From positions 14,877 to 78,876 of the forward strand of contig CAJUEJ010000001.1 in NCBI GenBank assembly GCA_910585435.1: DNA of 64,000 nucleotides, in the 5' to 3' direction. Positions 36,787-45,173 of this stretch are shown here, one piece after another. Under the pieces are notes generated by a model. The model was not told the DNA's origin and made no database searches. It saw only the letters and a list, made by a program, of their open reading frames with translations. How positions within the stretch are numbered: the stretch's first letter is position 1; every line of letters starts with the position of its first letter. The DNA comes from an uncultured Hungatella sp. (lineage in GTDB: Bacteria > Bacillota > Clostridia > Lachnospirales > Lachnospiraceae). A program made the translations under genes and the position numbers.

Positions 36787-37704
36787 ATGAATATAGGAAG
36801 TTTATTAAATGCTTTGCCAGGAGCAACAGCCCAGGGACTGATCTGGGGGATTATGGCTATCGGAGTCTATATTACGTACCGGGTTCTGGATATTGCGGAT
36901 TTGACGGTGGACGGTTCTCTGTGTACCGGGGGCGCGGTATGCATTATGCTTATGTTAAGCGGACAGAACGTATGGGTGGCTATGGCGGGAGCCATGGCGG
37001 CAGGCATGCTGGCAGGCCTGGTGACAGGTATTTTTCACACATATATGGGGATTCAGCCCATTTTAGCAGGTATTTTGACACAGCTTGGCCTGTGGTCAGT
37101 GAATTTGAAAATAATGGGGAAGGCAAACCAGGTAATCAATGTGGATAAATTCAGTCTGCTGGTGTCCCTGCGATTTATTAAGAATGTGCCTTTCTTTAAA
37201 AATACAATTCTTGTGGTGGCAGTTATCACCGTTTTACTTATCGGGATTTTATACTGGTTTTTTGGAACGGAGCTGGGGTGCTCCTTAAGAGCCACAGGCT
37301 GCAATGACAAGATGGCCAGGGCTCAGGGAATCAATACCAATTTCAGCAGAGTGCTGGGACTTATGATTTCCAACGGGCTGGTGGCGTTTTCAGGAGCCCT
37401 TCTGTCCCAGTATCAGGGGTTTGCGGATATTAACATGGGCCGGGGCGCCATCGTCATCGGACTGGCGGCAGTGATTATCGGGGAGGCTGTTTTCGGAAGG
37501 ATTTTCCACAACTTTGCCCTACTCCTTTTAGGTGTATCCCTTGGATCCATCATCTATTATCTGGTGCTTCAGGTGGTTATCTGGCTGGGAGTGGATACGG
37601 ATCTGCTGAAGCTTCTGTCAGCACTTATTGTGGCGGTGTTCCTGTGGCAGTTCCAGTCAGGAAGTGCTCTCTTAAAACCGGCGAGAAAGGGAGGAAAGAG
37701 CTGA
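36787..37704 (+). CDS. ABC transporter permease
   Basis: 305 residues with eight or nine membrane segments in the LivH-like BPD_transp_2 style. The coupling-loop-like segment ELGCSLRATGCNDKMARAQGIN is conserved. It forms the channel for the ligand of the upstream PF04392 binding protein. I prefer the ATG at 36787 (MNIGSLLN) because GTGAGGTG is at the right spacing; a GTG lies three codons earlier. It ends in a TGATG overlap with the ATPase. Confidence 0.92.
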   Translation: MNIGSLLNALPGATAQGLIWGIMAIGVYITYRVLDIADLTVDGSLCTGGAVCIMLMLSGQNVWVAMAGAMAAGMLAGLVTGIFHTYMGIQPILAGILTQLGLWSVNLKIMGKANQVINVDKFSLLVSLRFIKNVPFFKNTILVVAVITVLLIGILYWFFGTELGCSLRATGCNDKMARAQGINTNFSRVLGLMISNGLVAFSGALLSQYQGFADINMGRGAIVIGLAAVIIGEAVFGRIFHNFALLLLGVSLGSIIYYLVLQVVIWLGVDTDLLKLLSALIVAVFLWQFQSGSALLKPARKGGKS

Positions 37705-38501
37705 TGCTGGAGGTAAAAAATATATCTAAAACCTTTAATCTGGGAACGGTGAATGAGAAACAGGCCTTAAGAGGCTTAAGCCTGACCCTTAAAGACGGCG
37801 ATTTTGTCACGGTCATCGGGGGAAACGGGGCAGGAAAGTCCACGCTTTTGAATGCCATAGCAGGTACCTGGATGGTGGATGAAGGAAGGATTCTCATCGA
37901 CGGCCAGGATGTGACAAAGCTTCCGGAGTACAGAAGGGCCAAATTTTTAGGCCGTGTATTCCAGGATCCTATGAACGGCACGGCAGCTACCATGGGGATC
38001 GAGGAGAACCTGGCCCTGGCCTTCCGGCGGGGGGACAGGCGCACCCTGAAGAACGGAATCAACAATAATGAGAGGAAGATGTACAGAGAGCTTTTGGCGA
38101 AACTGGGGCTGGGACTGGAAAACCGGATGACCTCCAAGGTAGGGCTTCTGTCCGGAGGGCAGAGGCAGGCGCTGACTCTTCTGATGGCTACGTTAAAAAA
38201 GCCGAAGCTGCTGCTTCTGGATGAACATACGGCGGCTCTGGATCCCAAGACAGCGGCTAAGGTTTTGGAGACCACGGAGACAATCGTCAATCAGGATCGT
38301 CTGACCACACTGATGATTACCCACAACATGAAGGATGCCATCCATATCGGCAACCGCCTGATTATGATGAGCGACGGGCAGATTATCTACGATGTGTCAG
38401 GGGAGGAGAAAAAGAAGCTGACAGTAGAGGATTTGCTTCATAAGTTTTCTGAGGCAAGCGGCGGTCAATTTGCCAATGACCGGATGATGCTTGCAAAATA
38501 G
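37704..38501 (+). CDS. ABC transporter ATP-binding protein
   Basis: 265 residues. Walker A GGNGAGKST, signature LSGGQRQALTL, Walker B LLLLDEHTAALD and the switch His in MITHNMKDA are all intact. It drives the permease that ends one base inside its start. The start at 37704 follows GGGAGG. The operon order (binding protein, permease, ATPase) is complete. Confidence 0.94.
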   Translation: MLEVKNISKTFNLGTVNEKQALRGLSLTLKDGDFVTVIGGNGAGKSTLLNAIAGTWMVDEGRILIDGQDVTKLPEYRRAKFLGRVFQDPMNGTAATMGIEENLALAFRRGDRRTLKNGINNNERKMYRELLAKLGLGLENRMTSKVGLLSGGQRQALTLLMATLKKPKLLLLDEHTAALDPKTAAKVLETTETIVNQDRLTTLMITHNMKDAIHIGNRLIMMSDGQIIYDVSGEEKKKLTVEDLLHKFSEASGGQFANDRMMLAK

Positions 38502-38534
38502 TTACAGGCCGTTATCTGGCAGAGGGTATTGAGT

Positions 38535-39122
38535 ATGCAGGAATTTGGAAGAGATTTGGCAAAGGATTTGGTGGAGGAGGGGATCCGGCAGCTTCGGGCA
38601 AAGGGAGTTGACGGTTTTTCCTCCAGGGCTGTGGCCGAGACCTGCCACGTGTCCTGTGCGGCTCCGTTTAAGCATTTTAAGGGCCGCAGGGAGTTTTTTC
38701 TTGCCATGTCGGAAAGATTGGACGAAGGCCTCTTGAAACGCCTGGAGGCTGTGAAAGACAGATGGGGGGAGGATTACAAATCTGCCCATCTGAACATGAA
38801 TGAGGCGTATATACGGTATCTGTGTGAGAATCCGTTCCTGATTAACGGGACCTTCTGGAAAACCATCGATGAAGGGCCGGCAGGTATCCATAAGTGGAAA
38901 AGCTTTCAGCTGATGGTGAAGCAATTTGTGCTGTACTGCAAGGAGAAGGAGATTCCGGAGGAGGTATACAGAAGCTATTATTTTAATTTCCAGACCCTGG
39001 CTTACGGGGCTGTCTTTGTCATTGTCAACGGCCTGCTTATGCCCGGCGTGGATCCCATACCGGATATTCTGGATCTGCAGGAGAGGATCTACAGGAATCT
39101 GGAGAGGGTGATCAGAAGGTAA
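38535..39122 (+). CDS. TetR-family transcriptional regulator
   Basis: 195 residues. The N-terminal helix-turn-helix reads GVDGFSSRAVAETCHVSCAAPF, with KHFKGRREFFLAM after it, typical of TetR proteins. The C-terminal helices form a ligand pocket with no recognisable subclass. The ATG at 38535 is chosen over a TTG two codons earlier, as AGAGGG is about eight bases upstream. It follows the ABC operon by 33 bases on the same strand and might regulate it. Confidence 0.88.
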   Translation: MQEFGRDLAKDLVEEGIRQLRAKGVDGFSSRAVAETCHVSCAAPFKHFKGRREFFLAMSERLDEGLLKRLEAVKDRWGEDYKSAHLNMNEAYIRYLCENPFLINGTFWKTIDEGPAGIHKWKSFQLMVKQFVLYCKEKEIPEEVYRSYYFNFQTLAYGAVFVIVNGLLMPGVDPIPDILDLQERIYRNLERVIRR

Positions 39123-39128
39123 ACAGTC

Positions 39129-39157
39129 TTTACAGAGGCATTTTCTTTTGTTATAAT
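39129..39157 (+). promoter_or_regulatory. Sigma-A promoter of a small gene
   Basis: TTTACA and TATAAT spaced by 17 bases, 38 bases before the small open frame. Confidence 0.7.
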
Positions 39158-39194
39158 GAAGTTACAATTAACAGTCTCAGAAAGAGGTGAGGAT

Positions 39195-39362
39195 ATGACA
39201 GAGAAAGAGCTTATTACAGTAACGATTGACCGGTATACGGATCTGCAGCGTATTAAAAAAGCCAACGGTGATTACAAAAATACAGAATTAGATTATTTGA
39301 TTAAGGTGACAGTTGCAAAGCTGGTTTCTCTTGGAGTATCTGTTGAGGATATAACTCTGTAA
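39195..39362 (+). CDS. Small protein of unknown function
   Basis: 55 residues (MTEKELITVTIDRY at the start, LVSLGVSVEDITL at the end), highly charged and without membrane segments. I do not recognise the family. A good promoter, a GAGGTGAGG ribosome site before the ATG at 39195 and a terminator after it support a real gene. The in-frame ATG at 39156 has no ribosome site and lies at the promoter. Confidence 0.65.
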   Translation: MTEKELITVTIDRYTDLQRIKKANGDYKNTELDYLIKVTVAKLVSLGVSVEDITL

Positions 39363-39383
39363 GAAAATCAAATGATTAAAAGG

Positions 39384-39425
39384 CCGCTGCCTGGTGAGAG
39401 AAATTTCACAGGGCAGCGGTTGTTT
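39384..39425. terminator. Terminator between convergent genes
   Basis: CCGCTGCC and GGCAGCGG pair around a 20-base loop with a short T-run after. It lies between the small gene and the AlbA_2 gene, so it can serve both strands. Confidence 0.75.
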
Positions 39426-40776
39426 ATTTGATTTGCCAATACCCTTTCGTATCGGAACCAACCCGTTGGAGGACACCTTTGTTTTTAAGGGATTTAATTC
39501 TTGAAGAGATTGTTTTTCGGCTCACGCCCAGTTTTTCCGCCAGGACAGCATAGGTGTAGGCAGGATCTTCGAGTAACAGAAATAAAAGCTTTTGCTCTGC
39601 CTCAGTCACCTTCTCAGTCACCTTCTCAGTCACCCCTTCCGTTACCTTATAGAGCGAAGTGCGCACGATTCGGTCTTCAGCGGCTATGAATTGTATCATA
39701 ACATCACTAGGATGAATTGTGTATTCCGGTAGTGGTGAGCCATCTTCTTCACAAGACTGACAAATTTTTTCGATACCGCGTCCCCAGCTTTCAATGAGGC
39801 CAGATAAATAATATACATTAGCAATAGAGGGGTTATATGGACGGGAAGCGTGTTTGGACATTAAACTGTCAATGGTCCAGTTTTCCGGTAGCTTTCCACA
39901 GTTTGCAATATAAAGATGATCTTCATAAACACTGATTTGGATGGGTGTGCAAGATTCATATTGCTTGTGGCATAAGGCGTTCAGCAAAGCTTCCCTCAGA
40001 GCTGCATCCGGGACAAAGTATCGTTCTATTCGTTGTATTCCCTCGTAGGAAATTTTTGCTTTCATATATTTGAGATGAAGGACTTCGATAATCTTATCAA
40101 TCTGCTCTAAAATGGAACCATGGATTTCATCCTGGTAACGAAGGTCAGCATCTGTTTCAAAGAATCCAATTTTAGTATACGAGCCAAGCTGCCACTTGTC
40201 GGGCTCTTTGCTAAACAAGAGCATGGCTGCATTTGTATAGTGTCCGGCATTGGTCAGGTGGAGCTTTTCCATCAAGTCTGCCTTTGACTCTGACAGAACG
40301 CGCTCGTCAATCCTTCCCTTTTTTGCGGCCATAGTTTTGAATTTCTGAACCAGAGCATCGTCGATATCTTCAATGGTGAAACCGGGGAGAGGCATATTAT
40401 CCCAGGAAGTGCCACGTTTGCGGAGAATGAAGCTTTCCAGTTCAGAAGCAGAGAGCATTTGTATGGTGCTTCCGCTGCGGTAATAGTAAATTCCTTTGCA
40501 GGAAATAGCAACAGGATAGGGTGGAACTACAATTTCAATATATTCTTTTCCGTCTTTCTCTAATCTGTTTACATCTACAACAATGATCATGGCATTGCGG
40601 ACCTTATTGGGGATGTCCTCTAAAAGTTTACGGGTATTGTCAAGCCCTATAATATGCCCGTTATCATCACATCCAATATAAATCTTCCCGCCCTGGGCAT
40701 TGGCAAAACCACAGATCCATTCAAGATAGTTATCTCGCCACTTGGCTTTCCATTCTATATTCTGATTTTCAGGCAT
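39424..40776 (-). CDS. AlbA_2 / RecG-like ATP-binding regulator with C-terminal winged helix
   Basis: 450 residues. Residues 1-125 form an AlbA_2 (Schlafen-type) domain: NIEWKAKWRDNYLEWICGFANAQGGKIYIGCDDNG. Residues 240-360 form a HATPase_c_4 domain with REALLNALCHKQY and GIEKICQSCEEDGSPLPEY. After a linker repeating VTEK units, the last 55 residues are a winged helix (YTYAVLAEKLGVSRKTISSRI). Proteins of this build are widespread in clostridia and usually called transcriptional regulators or putative DNA binding proteins; the function is not settled. The start at 40776 overlaps the stop of the small HTH gene by eight bases, so both are translated together. Confidence 0.85.
   Translation of the reverse strand: MPENQNIEWKAKWRDNYLEWICGFANAQGGKIYIGCDDNGHIIGLDNTRKLLEDIPNKVRNAMIIVVDVNRLEKDGKEYIEIVVPPYPVAISCKGIYYYRSGSTIQMLSASELESFILRKRGTSWDNMPLPGFTIEDIDDALVQKFKTMAAKKGRIDERVLSESKADLMEKLHLTNAGHYTNAAMLLFSKEPDKWQLGSYTKIGFFETDADLRYQDEIHGSILEQIDKIIEVLHLKYMKAKISYEGIQRIERYFVPDAALREALLNALCHKQYESCTPIQISVYEDHLYIANCGKLPENWTIDSLMSKHASRPYNPSIANVYYLSGLIESWGRGIEKICQSCEEDGSPLPEYTIHPSDVMIQFIAAEDRIVRTSLYKVTEGVTEKVTEKVTEAEQKLLFLLLEDPAYTYAVLAEKLGVSRKTISSRIKSLKNKGVLQRVGSDTKGYWQIK
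39598..39640 (-). repeat. Short tandem repeat encoding VTEK linker units
   Basis: A 12-base unit, TCAGTCACCTTC on the plus strand, is repeated about three times and encodes the VTEKVTEKVTE linker. The unit is a multiple of three, so changes in number keep the frame. Confidence 0.75.
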
Positions 40777-40975
40777 TGCGTTGTTCCTCACATTTCTTGA
40801 TGTATTTTCCGCTTTTAATTCGAGCGTCTGCAGGCTTTTCTGCCGTTTCTGGTATAATCCATATCTGACCGGTCCGCTGGACGCCTTCAATACGGTTCTC
40901 CTTACAAAGAATTGCTACCCGCCGTCTGGAGAGTCCCCATTTTTCGGCGGCTTCACTCGTTGAAATATATTTCAT
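40769..40975 (-). CDS. Small helix-turn-helix DNA-binding protein
   Basis: 68 residues. The sequence ISTSEAAEKWGLSRRRVAILCKENRI followed by GVQRTGQIWIIPETAEKPADAR is an excisionase/MerR-like winged helix of the type that pairs with AlbA_2 proteins in clostridia. Its end overlaps the start of the AlbA_2 gene by eight bases. AAGGAGCG precedes the start at 40975; a strong promoter lies upstream. Confidence 0.85.
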   Translation of the reverse strand: MKYISTSEAAEKWGLSRRRVAILCKENRIEGVQRTGQIWIIPETAEKPADARIKSGKYIKKCEEQRNA

Positions 40976-41006
40976 GACAGTCGCTCCTTGTTTCTTTGCT
41001 ATATCT

Positions 41007-41035
41007 ATTATATTCACAATGGAGAATAATATCAA
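41007..41035 (-). promoter_or_regulatory. Sigma-A promoter of the HTH-AlbA_2 operon
   Basis: On the minus strand TTGATA and TATAAT are spaced by 17 bases, about 31 bases before the HTH start. Confidence 0.82.
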
Positions 41036-41081
41036 GAAATATCCCCAAAATAGAAAATTTTACAAAAGAGAAATAAAGGTA

Positions 41082-41110
41082 TTGCATTTCTATAGAAACA
41101 GTGATAAAAT
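41082..41110 (+). promoter_or_regulatory. Sigma-A promoter of the flavin reductase gene
   Basis: TTGCAT and TAAAAT spaced by 17 bases, about 90 bases before the start codon. The 41111-41201 leader holds a GTTAACGGTGTTAAC inverted repeat (41121-41135) and the short GC-rich motif. Confidence 0.78.
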
Positions 41111-41139
41111 TTTACCAAAGGTTAACGGTGTTAACCACC

Positions 41140-41175
41140 AACGACCTGGCAGGCGGCGCGAAGCGACGTGTGCCG
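41140..41175 (+). repeat. Short GC-rich leader motif (also before dsdA)
   Basis: Second copy of the motif at 14572, 28 of 36 positions identical, reading AACGACCTGGCAGGCGGCG, with a CGC-GAA-GCG mini-hairpin enclosed by GGCA/TGCC. It ends 26 bases before the start codon. Confidence 0.45.
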
Positions 41176-41201
41176 ATTCATATGTACAAGGAGGAGAGGA
41201 C

Positions 41202-43817
41202 ATGAAAAAAGTAGTTACTAAGAGACTGGCTCCGGTACTGCTTGCGTCCAGCATGGTTGTTATGGCTGGATGTTCATCTGGCGGTTCCCAGACGGAGACC
41301 ACCACGGCAACACCTGAGACCACCACCACAGCGGCGGCAGCTGCCGGAACGTACACGGCCGGTACCTATACCGGAGAGGGGCAGGGCTTTGGCGGAACTG
41401 TGACTGTAGCCATTACGGTAGACGCTGATTCCATTACGGACGTGAAGATTGAAGGGCCGGATGAGACGGAGAATATCGGAGGCGCCGCTTTTGAGGAGCT
41501 GGCTAATCAGGTAAAGGACGCCCAGAGCGCGGAGATCGACGGTGTATCAGGAGCAACCCTTACATCAAACGGTGTAAAAGAAGCAGCAGCCATGGCAATC
41601 GCTCTTGCCAAAGGTGAGGAAGTCAGCGCAGGGGGCGGAGAACTGACCTTCACCGCAGGTACATACACAGGTGTAGGAGCAGGATATAACGGAGATGTAT
41701 CTCTTGATGTTACATTCAGCGACAGCGCAATTACGGATATCGTGGTAAATACTTCAGGAGAGACCAATCACGTGGGAACTCCGGCATTTGACATTATGTT
41801 CCCGGATGCTATCGAGGCAAACGGTTCCGGTATTGACAGCGTATCCGGCGCTACCTTTACCAGCCGTGCTGTGAAGGATGCTTTAAATGACGCGGCAGAG
41901 CAGGCCGGTGTATCGGATCTGGCAGCGTTCAAGAAGAACACGGTGGTTCATGAGGCTGGAGAAGACATTGAGGTTACTTATGACGTGGTTGTTGTCGGCG
42001 GCGGCGGAGCCGGTATGGCAGCGGCAGCAGAGGCGGCATTAAGCGGCAAGACGGTTCTGATCATGGAAACAAACGCTGAGATCGGCGGCAACACTCTGGT
42101 TTCCGGCGGTGCATACCAGTCGGTTATGCCTTATCTGGTATGGGATCCTAAGGATCCGGACGCAACAACGGGTACCTGGGAGTACAACGGAGAATCCTAT
42201 GACAAGGTAATGTCCACACAGGGCTGTATCGACACCTTAAAGACGATTCTGGAGTGGTCTGAGGAGCCTTTCGATGAGGATTATTACAAGAATAATGAAT
42301 ATATCATCGGCGAGATTGATGATTTAAGCAAGCATGGCGTTCATGCTGAATATCTGGATACCCTGAAGGCCTTGAAGGCAGAGATCAAAGAATATCTGGC
42401 ATGGGCACAGCCGAAGCTGGATGCCGGCATTCCGGAGAATGAGATTACCCTGTTCTCTACGGTTAACCTTCATATTTTCCAGACTTACTACGGCGGTTTA
42501 AGACAGAGCAGCGACAAGTCTGAGTGGATTTACGGTGATTATGAGCTGGTTTCCCAGTTTATTAACGAGGCCCAGGGCTTAAAAGAGTGGCTGAGGGATC
42601 AGGGCTCCTACTTCAATGACGCAACACAGCCAACCCTTATCGGTGCTCTCTGGTACAGAGAGAATGAGTTTGCAGGCGGCGATCTGGACGGCGACGGCAA
42701 ACCGGAAGTACCGGCACAGTGGGGTACCTATTTTGCAACCACCCAGAATACCGTGCTGAATACGGCTCCTACGGCAAAAGACAACCAGATCATGCTTCGT
42801 ACCACGGCAGAGCATCTGATCGTGGAGGACGGCAAGGTCACAGGCGTGGAAGCGGTTCAGTATGACGGCACCAAAGTAACCGCCCATGCCAACAACGGTG
42901 TGGTTCTTGCAACCGGCGGTTTCGCTGCCAACATTCAGAAGGTTATGGATACCAACCAGTACTGGGATAAAAAGTTTATCACTGCCAGCACCAAGACAAC
43001 CAACCGGAATTCTCTGGACGGAAGCGGTATCGCCATGGGCGAGGAAGTAAATGCCGGCACAACCGGCGAGGGCTGGACCCAGATGATGCCTATCTCCTGG
43101 ATTGACAACGGAAATCTTTCCTTTGGCGCAGGTACCTATGCGGTTTACATTAACCCCACCACAGGCAAGAGATTCGTAAATGAGTCTGCAGAGCGTGATG
43201 TTCTGTCTCTGGGCGAATTTGAGAATGGCGTTGAGTACGGCGGTTCTCAGGGCGTGTTCCTGGAGTTCTCCAATGCAGATGTGATGGTTGGGCGTCCTTA
43301 TCCCTATGATGATTACACCAACAATGTATCTGGTAAGGAGCAGGTTGACGGCAGAGTTTACTTTGTGACCAGCCCGGCGGAACTGCAGACAGTTCTTGAC
43401 AACTTTGGCATGGAAGCAGATCCGGCGGCCATCTATGCAACCATCGAGGCATACGATAAGGCAATCATGGAAGGCAAACAGCCGGAGGATGCAGGCAAGA
43501 GCCAGGCAAGCAACCTGATCGGTAAGGCAGACAAGGATTCCAGCGATAATTATGAGGCAGGCACCTACAAGTTAGACGGCGAATTGCTTCGTGTAAGAAT
43601 CATGGCTCCGTCTACCCACCATACTATGGGCGGACTGACGGTTGACATCAACCGTCACGTACTGGACGGAGACGGCAACGTGATTCCGGGTCTGTATGCA
43701 GCCGGCGAGGTTACCGGCGGTATCCATGGCGGAAACCGTCTGGGCGGCAATGCTATCGTAGAGATCTTTGTATCCGGACGTACGGCGGCGCAGGCCATTG
43801 TTGAGGATAATAAATAA
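41202..43817 (+). CDS. Surface flavoprotein reductase with two FMN-binding domains (fumarate reductase-like)
   Basis: 871 residues. A lipoprotein signal with lipobox MAGC (Cys24) anchors it to the outer face of the membrane. Two FMN_bind domains follow at about 50-140 and 150-235, each with a covalent flavinylation motif: DGVSGATLTSN and DSVSGATFTSR. From about 260 an FAD_binding_2 domain begins (VVVVGGGGAGMAAAAEA) and ends PGLYAAGEVTGG...GNRLGGNA, as in flavocytochrome c fumarate, urocanate and cinnamate-type reductases. It probably takes electrons through FMN groups attached by ApbE and reduces an external acceptor; the acceptor is unknown. It has its own promoter and terminator. Confidence 0.93.
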   Translation: MKKVVTKRLAPVLLASSMVVMAGCSSGGSQTETTTATPETTTTAAAAAGTYTAGTYTGEGQGFGGTVTVAITVDADSITDVKIEGPDETENIGGAAFEELANQVKDAQSAEIDGVSGATLTSNGVKEAAAMAIALAKGEEVSAGGGELTFTAGTYTGVGAGYNGDVSLDVTFSDSAITDIVVNTSGETNHVGTPAFDIMFPDAIEANGSGIDSVSGATFTSRAVKDALNDAAEQAGVSDLAAFKKNTVVHEAGEDIEVTYDVVVVGGGGAGMAAAAEAALSGKTVLIMETNAEIGGNTLVSGGAYQSVMPYLVWDPKDPDATTGTWEYNGESYDKVMSTQGCIDTLKTILEWSEEPFDEDYYKNNEYIIGEIDDLSKHGVHAEYLDTLKALKAEIKEYLAWAQPKLDAGIPENEITLFSTVNLHIFQTYYGGLRQSSDKSEWIYGDYELVSQFINEAQGLKEWLRDQGSYFNDATQPTLIGALWYRENEFAGGDLDGDGKPEVPAQWGTYFATTQNTVLNTAPTAKDNQIMLRTTAEHLIVEDGKVTGVEAVQYDGTKVTAHANNGVVLATGGFAANIQKVMDTNQYWDKKFITASTKTTNRNSLDGSGIAMGEEVNAGTTGEGWTQMMPISWIDNGNLSFGAGTYAVYINPTTGKRFVNESAERDVLSLGEFENGVEYGGSQGVFLEFSNADVMVGRPYPYDDYTNNVSGKEQVDGRVYFVTSPAELQTVLDNFGMEADPAAIYATIEAYDKAIMEGKQPEDAGKSQASNLIGKADKDSSDNYEAGTYKLDGELLRVRIMAPSTHHTMGGLTVDINRHVLDGDGNVIPGLYAAGEVTGGIHGGNRLGGNAIVEIFVSGRTAAQAIVEDNK

Positions 43818-43835
43818 TATACAGAAGTAACAGAT

Positions 43836-43884
43836 TAAAAAGCGGGTGTTCCCTGGAAGGGTCTGGGGAGCATCCGCTTTTTAT
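43836..43884 (+). terminator. Intrinsic terminator of the flavin reductase gene
   Basis: AAAAAGCGGGTG with TTCCC and the complementary GGGAGCATCCGCTTTTT form a long imperfect stem ending in T-rich sequence. Confidence 0.82.
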
Positions 43885-43912
43885 TGACAGCTTTTGCACA
43901 AATGGATATACT
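43884..43912 (+). promoter_or_regulatory. Sigma-A promoter of the PHP gene
   Basis: TTGACA and TATACT spaced by 17 bases, 36 bases before the start; it abuts the preceding terminator. Confidence 0.85.
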
Positions 43913-43948
43913 ATAGCTGAATTTAACTTACCTGAGAGGAGAGGGCTT

Positions 43949-44611
43949 ATGGCACTGATAGAACTGCATTTACATACGTCGGAGAGCAGTCCCTGCGGAA
44001 GAGTTCCGGCTAAGAAGGGAATGACGATGTACAGGGAAGCCGGCTATGACGGGGTAGTAGTTACGGATCATTTCAGCAGAGATGTACACGGCAGAAAGGA
44101 TGGCCGGAGATGGGAGCAGGTGGTGGAAAAGTTCCTGGAAGGATACAAAAAGGCCAAGAGGGAAGGGGAAAAGCTGGGCCTTAAGGTTTACTTGGGGATG
44201 GAGCTTCGGTTTCCCCATGATGAGAATGATTTTCTGGTGTACGGACTGGATGAAGGGTATATTCTGGCTCATCCGTGGCTCTATGAGAGGGAGCTGTATC
44301 AGGTATACAGAGAGATGAATCAAGCCGGGATTGAGATTTTCCAGGCCCATCCCTTCCGGGGCAGCTGCAGCCCGGCAGATCCGAAGTGCTTAAGCGGCGT
44401 GGAGATTCTCAACGGAAATCCACGGCACAATTCCCACAATGATATGGCCCGGGCCTGGGCCAAGGAGCAGGCATTGACAGGGATCTGCGGGTCGGATTTT
44501 CATCAGGCGGAGGATCTGGCCGGAGCAGGGATCTGTGTTCCGGTTCTTCCGGAATCGGAAAAGGAACTGGCGCAGGTGCTGAAGGCAGGGGCATTTACCT
44601 TCAGAATGTAG
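43949..44611 (+). CDS. PHP-domain metal-dependent hydrolase
   Basis: 220 residues. The start IELHLHTSESSPCGRVPA carries the HxH metal motif; VVVTDHFS, the Glu in GMELRF, QAHPFRG and CGSDFHQAED supply further ligands. This is the PHP fold of histidinol-phosphate phosphatases and related phosphoesterases; the substrate is not evident and no his genes are near. GAGAGGAGAGG precedes the ATG. It is convergent with the Rrf2 gene and overlaps its 3' end by 11 bases. Confidence 0.88.
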   Translation: MALIELHLHTSESSPCGRVPAKKGMTMYREAGYDGVVVTDHFSRDVHGRKDGRRWEQVVEKFLEGYKKAKREGEKLGLKVYLGMELRFPHDENDFLVYGLDEGYILAHPWLYERELYQVYREMNQAGIEIFQAHPFRGSCSPADPKCLSGVEILNGNPRHNSHNDMARAWAKEQALTGICGSDFHQAEDLAGAGICVPVLPESEKELAQVLKAGAFTFRM

Positions 44612-45014
44612 CAGAGCCGCGTGCAAGATCCTCCAGTGTGATGTGGGAAAAGTACTCATATACCATTTTGTCAAATCCCTTCCACATAGGAAGGGTACGG
44701 CACTTGGGGCTTCTTGCGCAGTCTTCGGCATTGGGAGCAAGGCAGGCCACAGTGGCAAGGGTTCCTTCGGTCAGGGTTAAGATCTCCCAGACCGTATATT
44801 CCGAGGGGGAGCGGGTCAGCCTGTAGCCGCCGCCTTTGCCGCGAAGGCCTTTTAACAGTTTCTCTTTTACCAGAATCTTTAAGATAATCTCTAAGTATTT
44901 CTCTGATATCTCCTGTCTGGAAGCAATCTCGCCCAGCGGGATGTAACCGTCTCTGTCCTGTTGCGCCAAATCTACCATCACACGCAAAGCATATCTTCCT
45001 TTTGTAGAAATCAT
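44601..45014 (-). CDS. Rrf2-family regulator with candidate Fe-S cysteines
   Basis: 137 residues. The N-terminal winged helix reads ISTKGRYALRVMVDLAQQ with EISEKYLEIILKILVKEKLL. The wing contains KGLRGKGGGYRL. Three cysteines in the segment ACLAPNAEDCARSPKC match the IscR-like cluster-binding arrangement, so it may sense iron-sulfur status or redox. The start at 45014 follows AAGGAG; the longer open frame lacks a site. Its target genes are not evident. Confidence 0.9.
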   Translation of the reverse strand: MISTKGRYALRVMVDLAQQDRDGYIPLGEIASRQEISEKYLEIILKILVKEKLLKGLRGKGGGYRLTRSPSEYTVWEILTLTEGTLATVACLAPNAEDCARSPKCRTLPMWKGFDKMVYEYFSHITLEDLARGSATF

Positions 45015-45173
45015 ATAGAATCTCCTTGTAAGTAAACCTGCATACACCCAGCGGTGGATGTACCACCACACATGAAAGCCTGGCGAGCGCACTTGGCGTA
45101 CCTGAATTTATGCCGTCTGTTCGGCGGCGTATTTTTAAAGTAATGATTGCCAACTGTATTGTGATATTTCGTG

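Noticed and set aside
35567..36826. 419-residue minus-strand frame opposite the ABC binding protein
   Set aside because: A shadow frame; the plus-strand gene has promoter, ribosome site, lipobox and family match.
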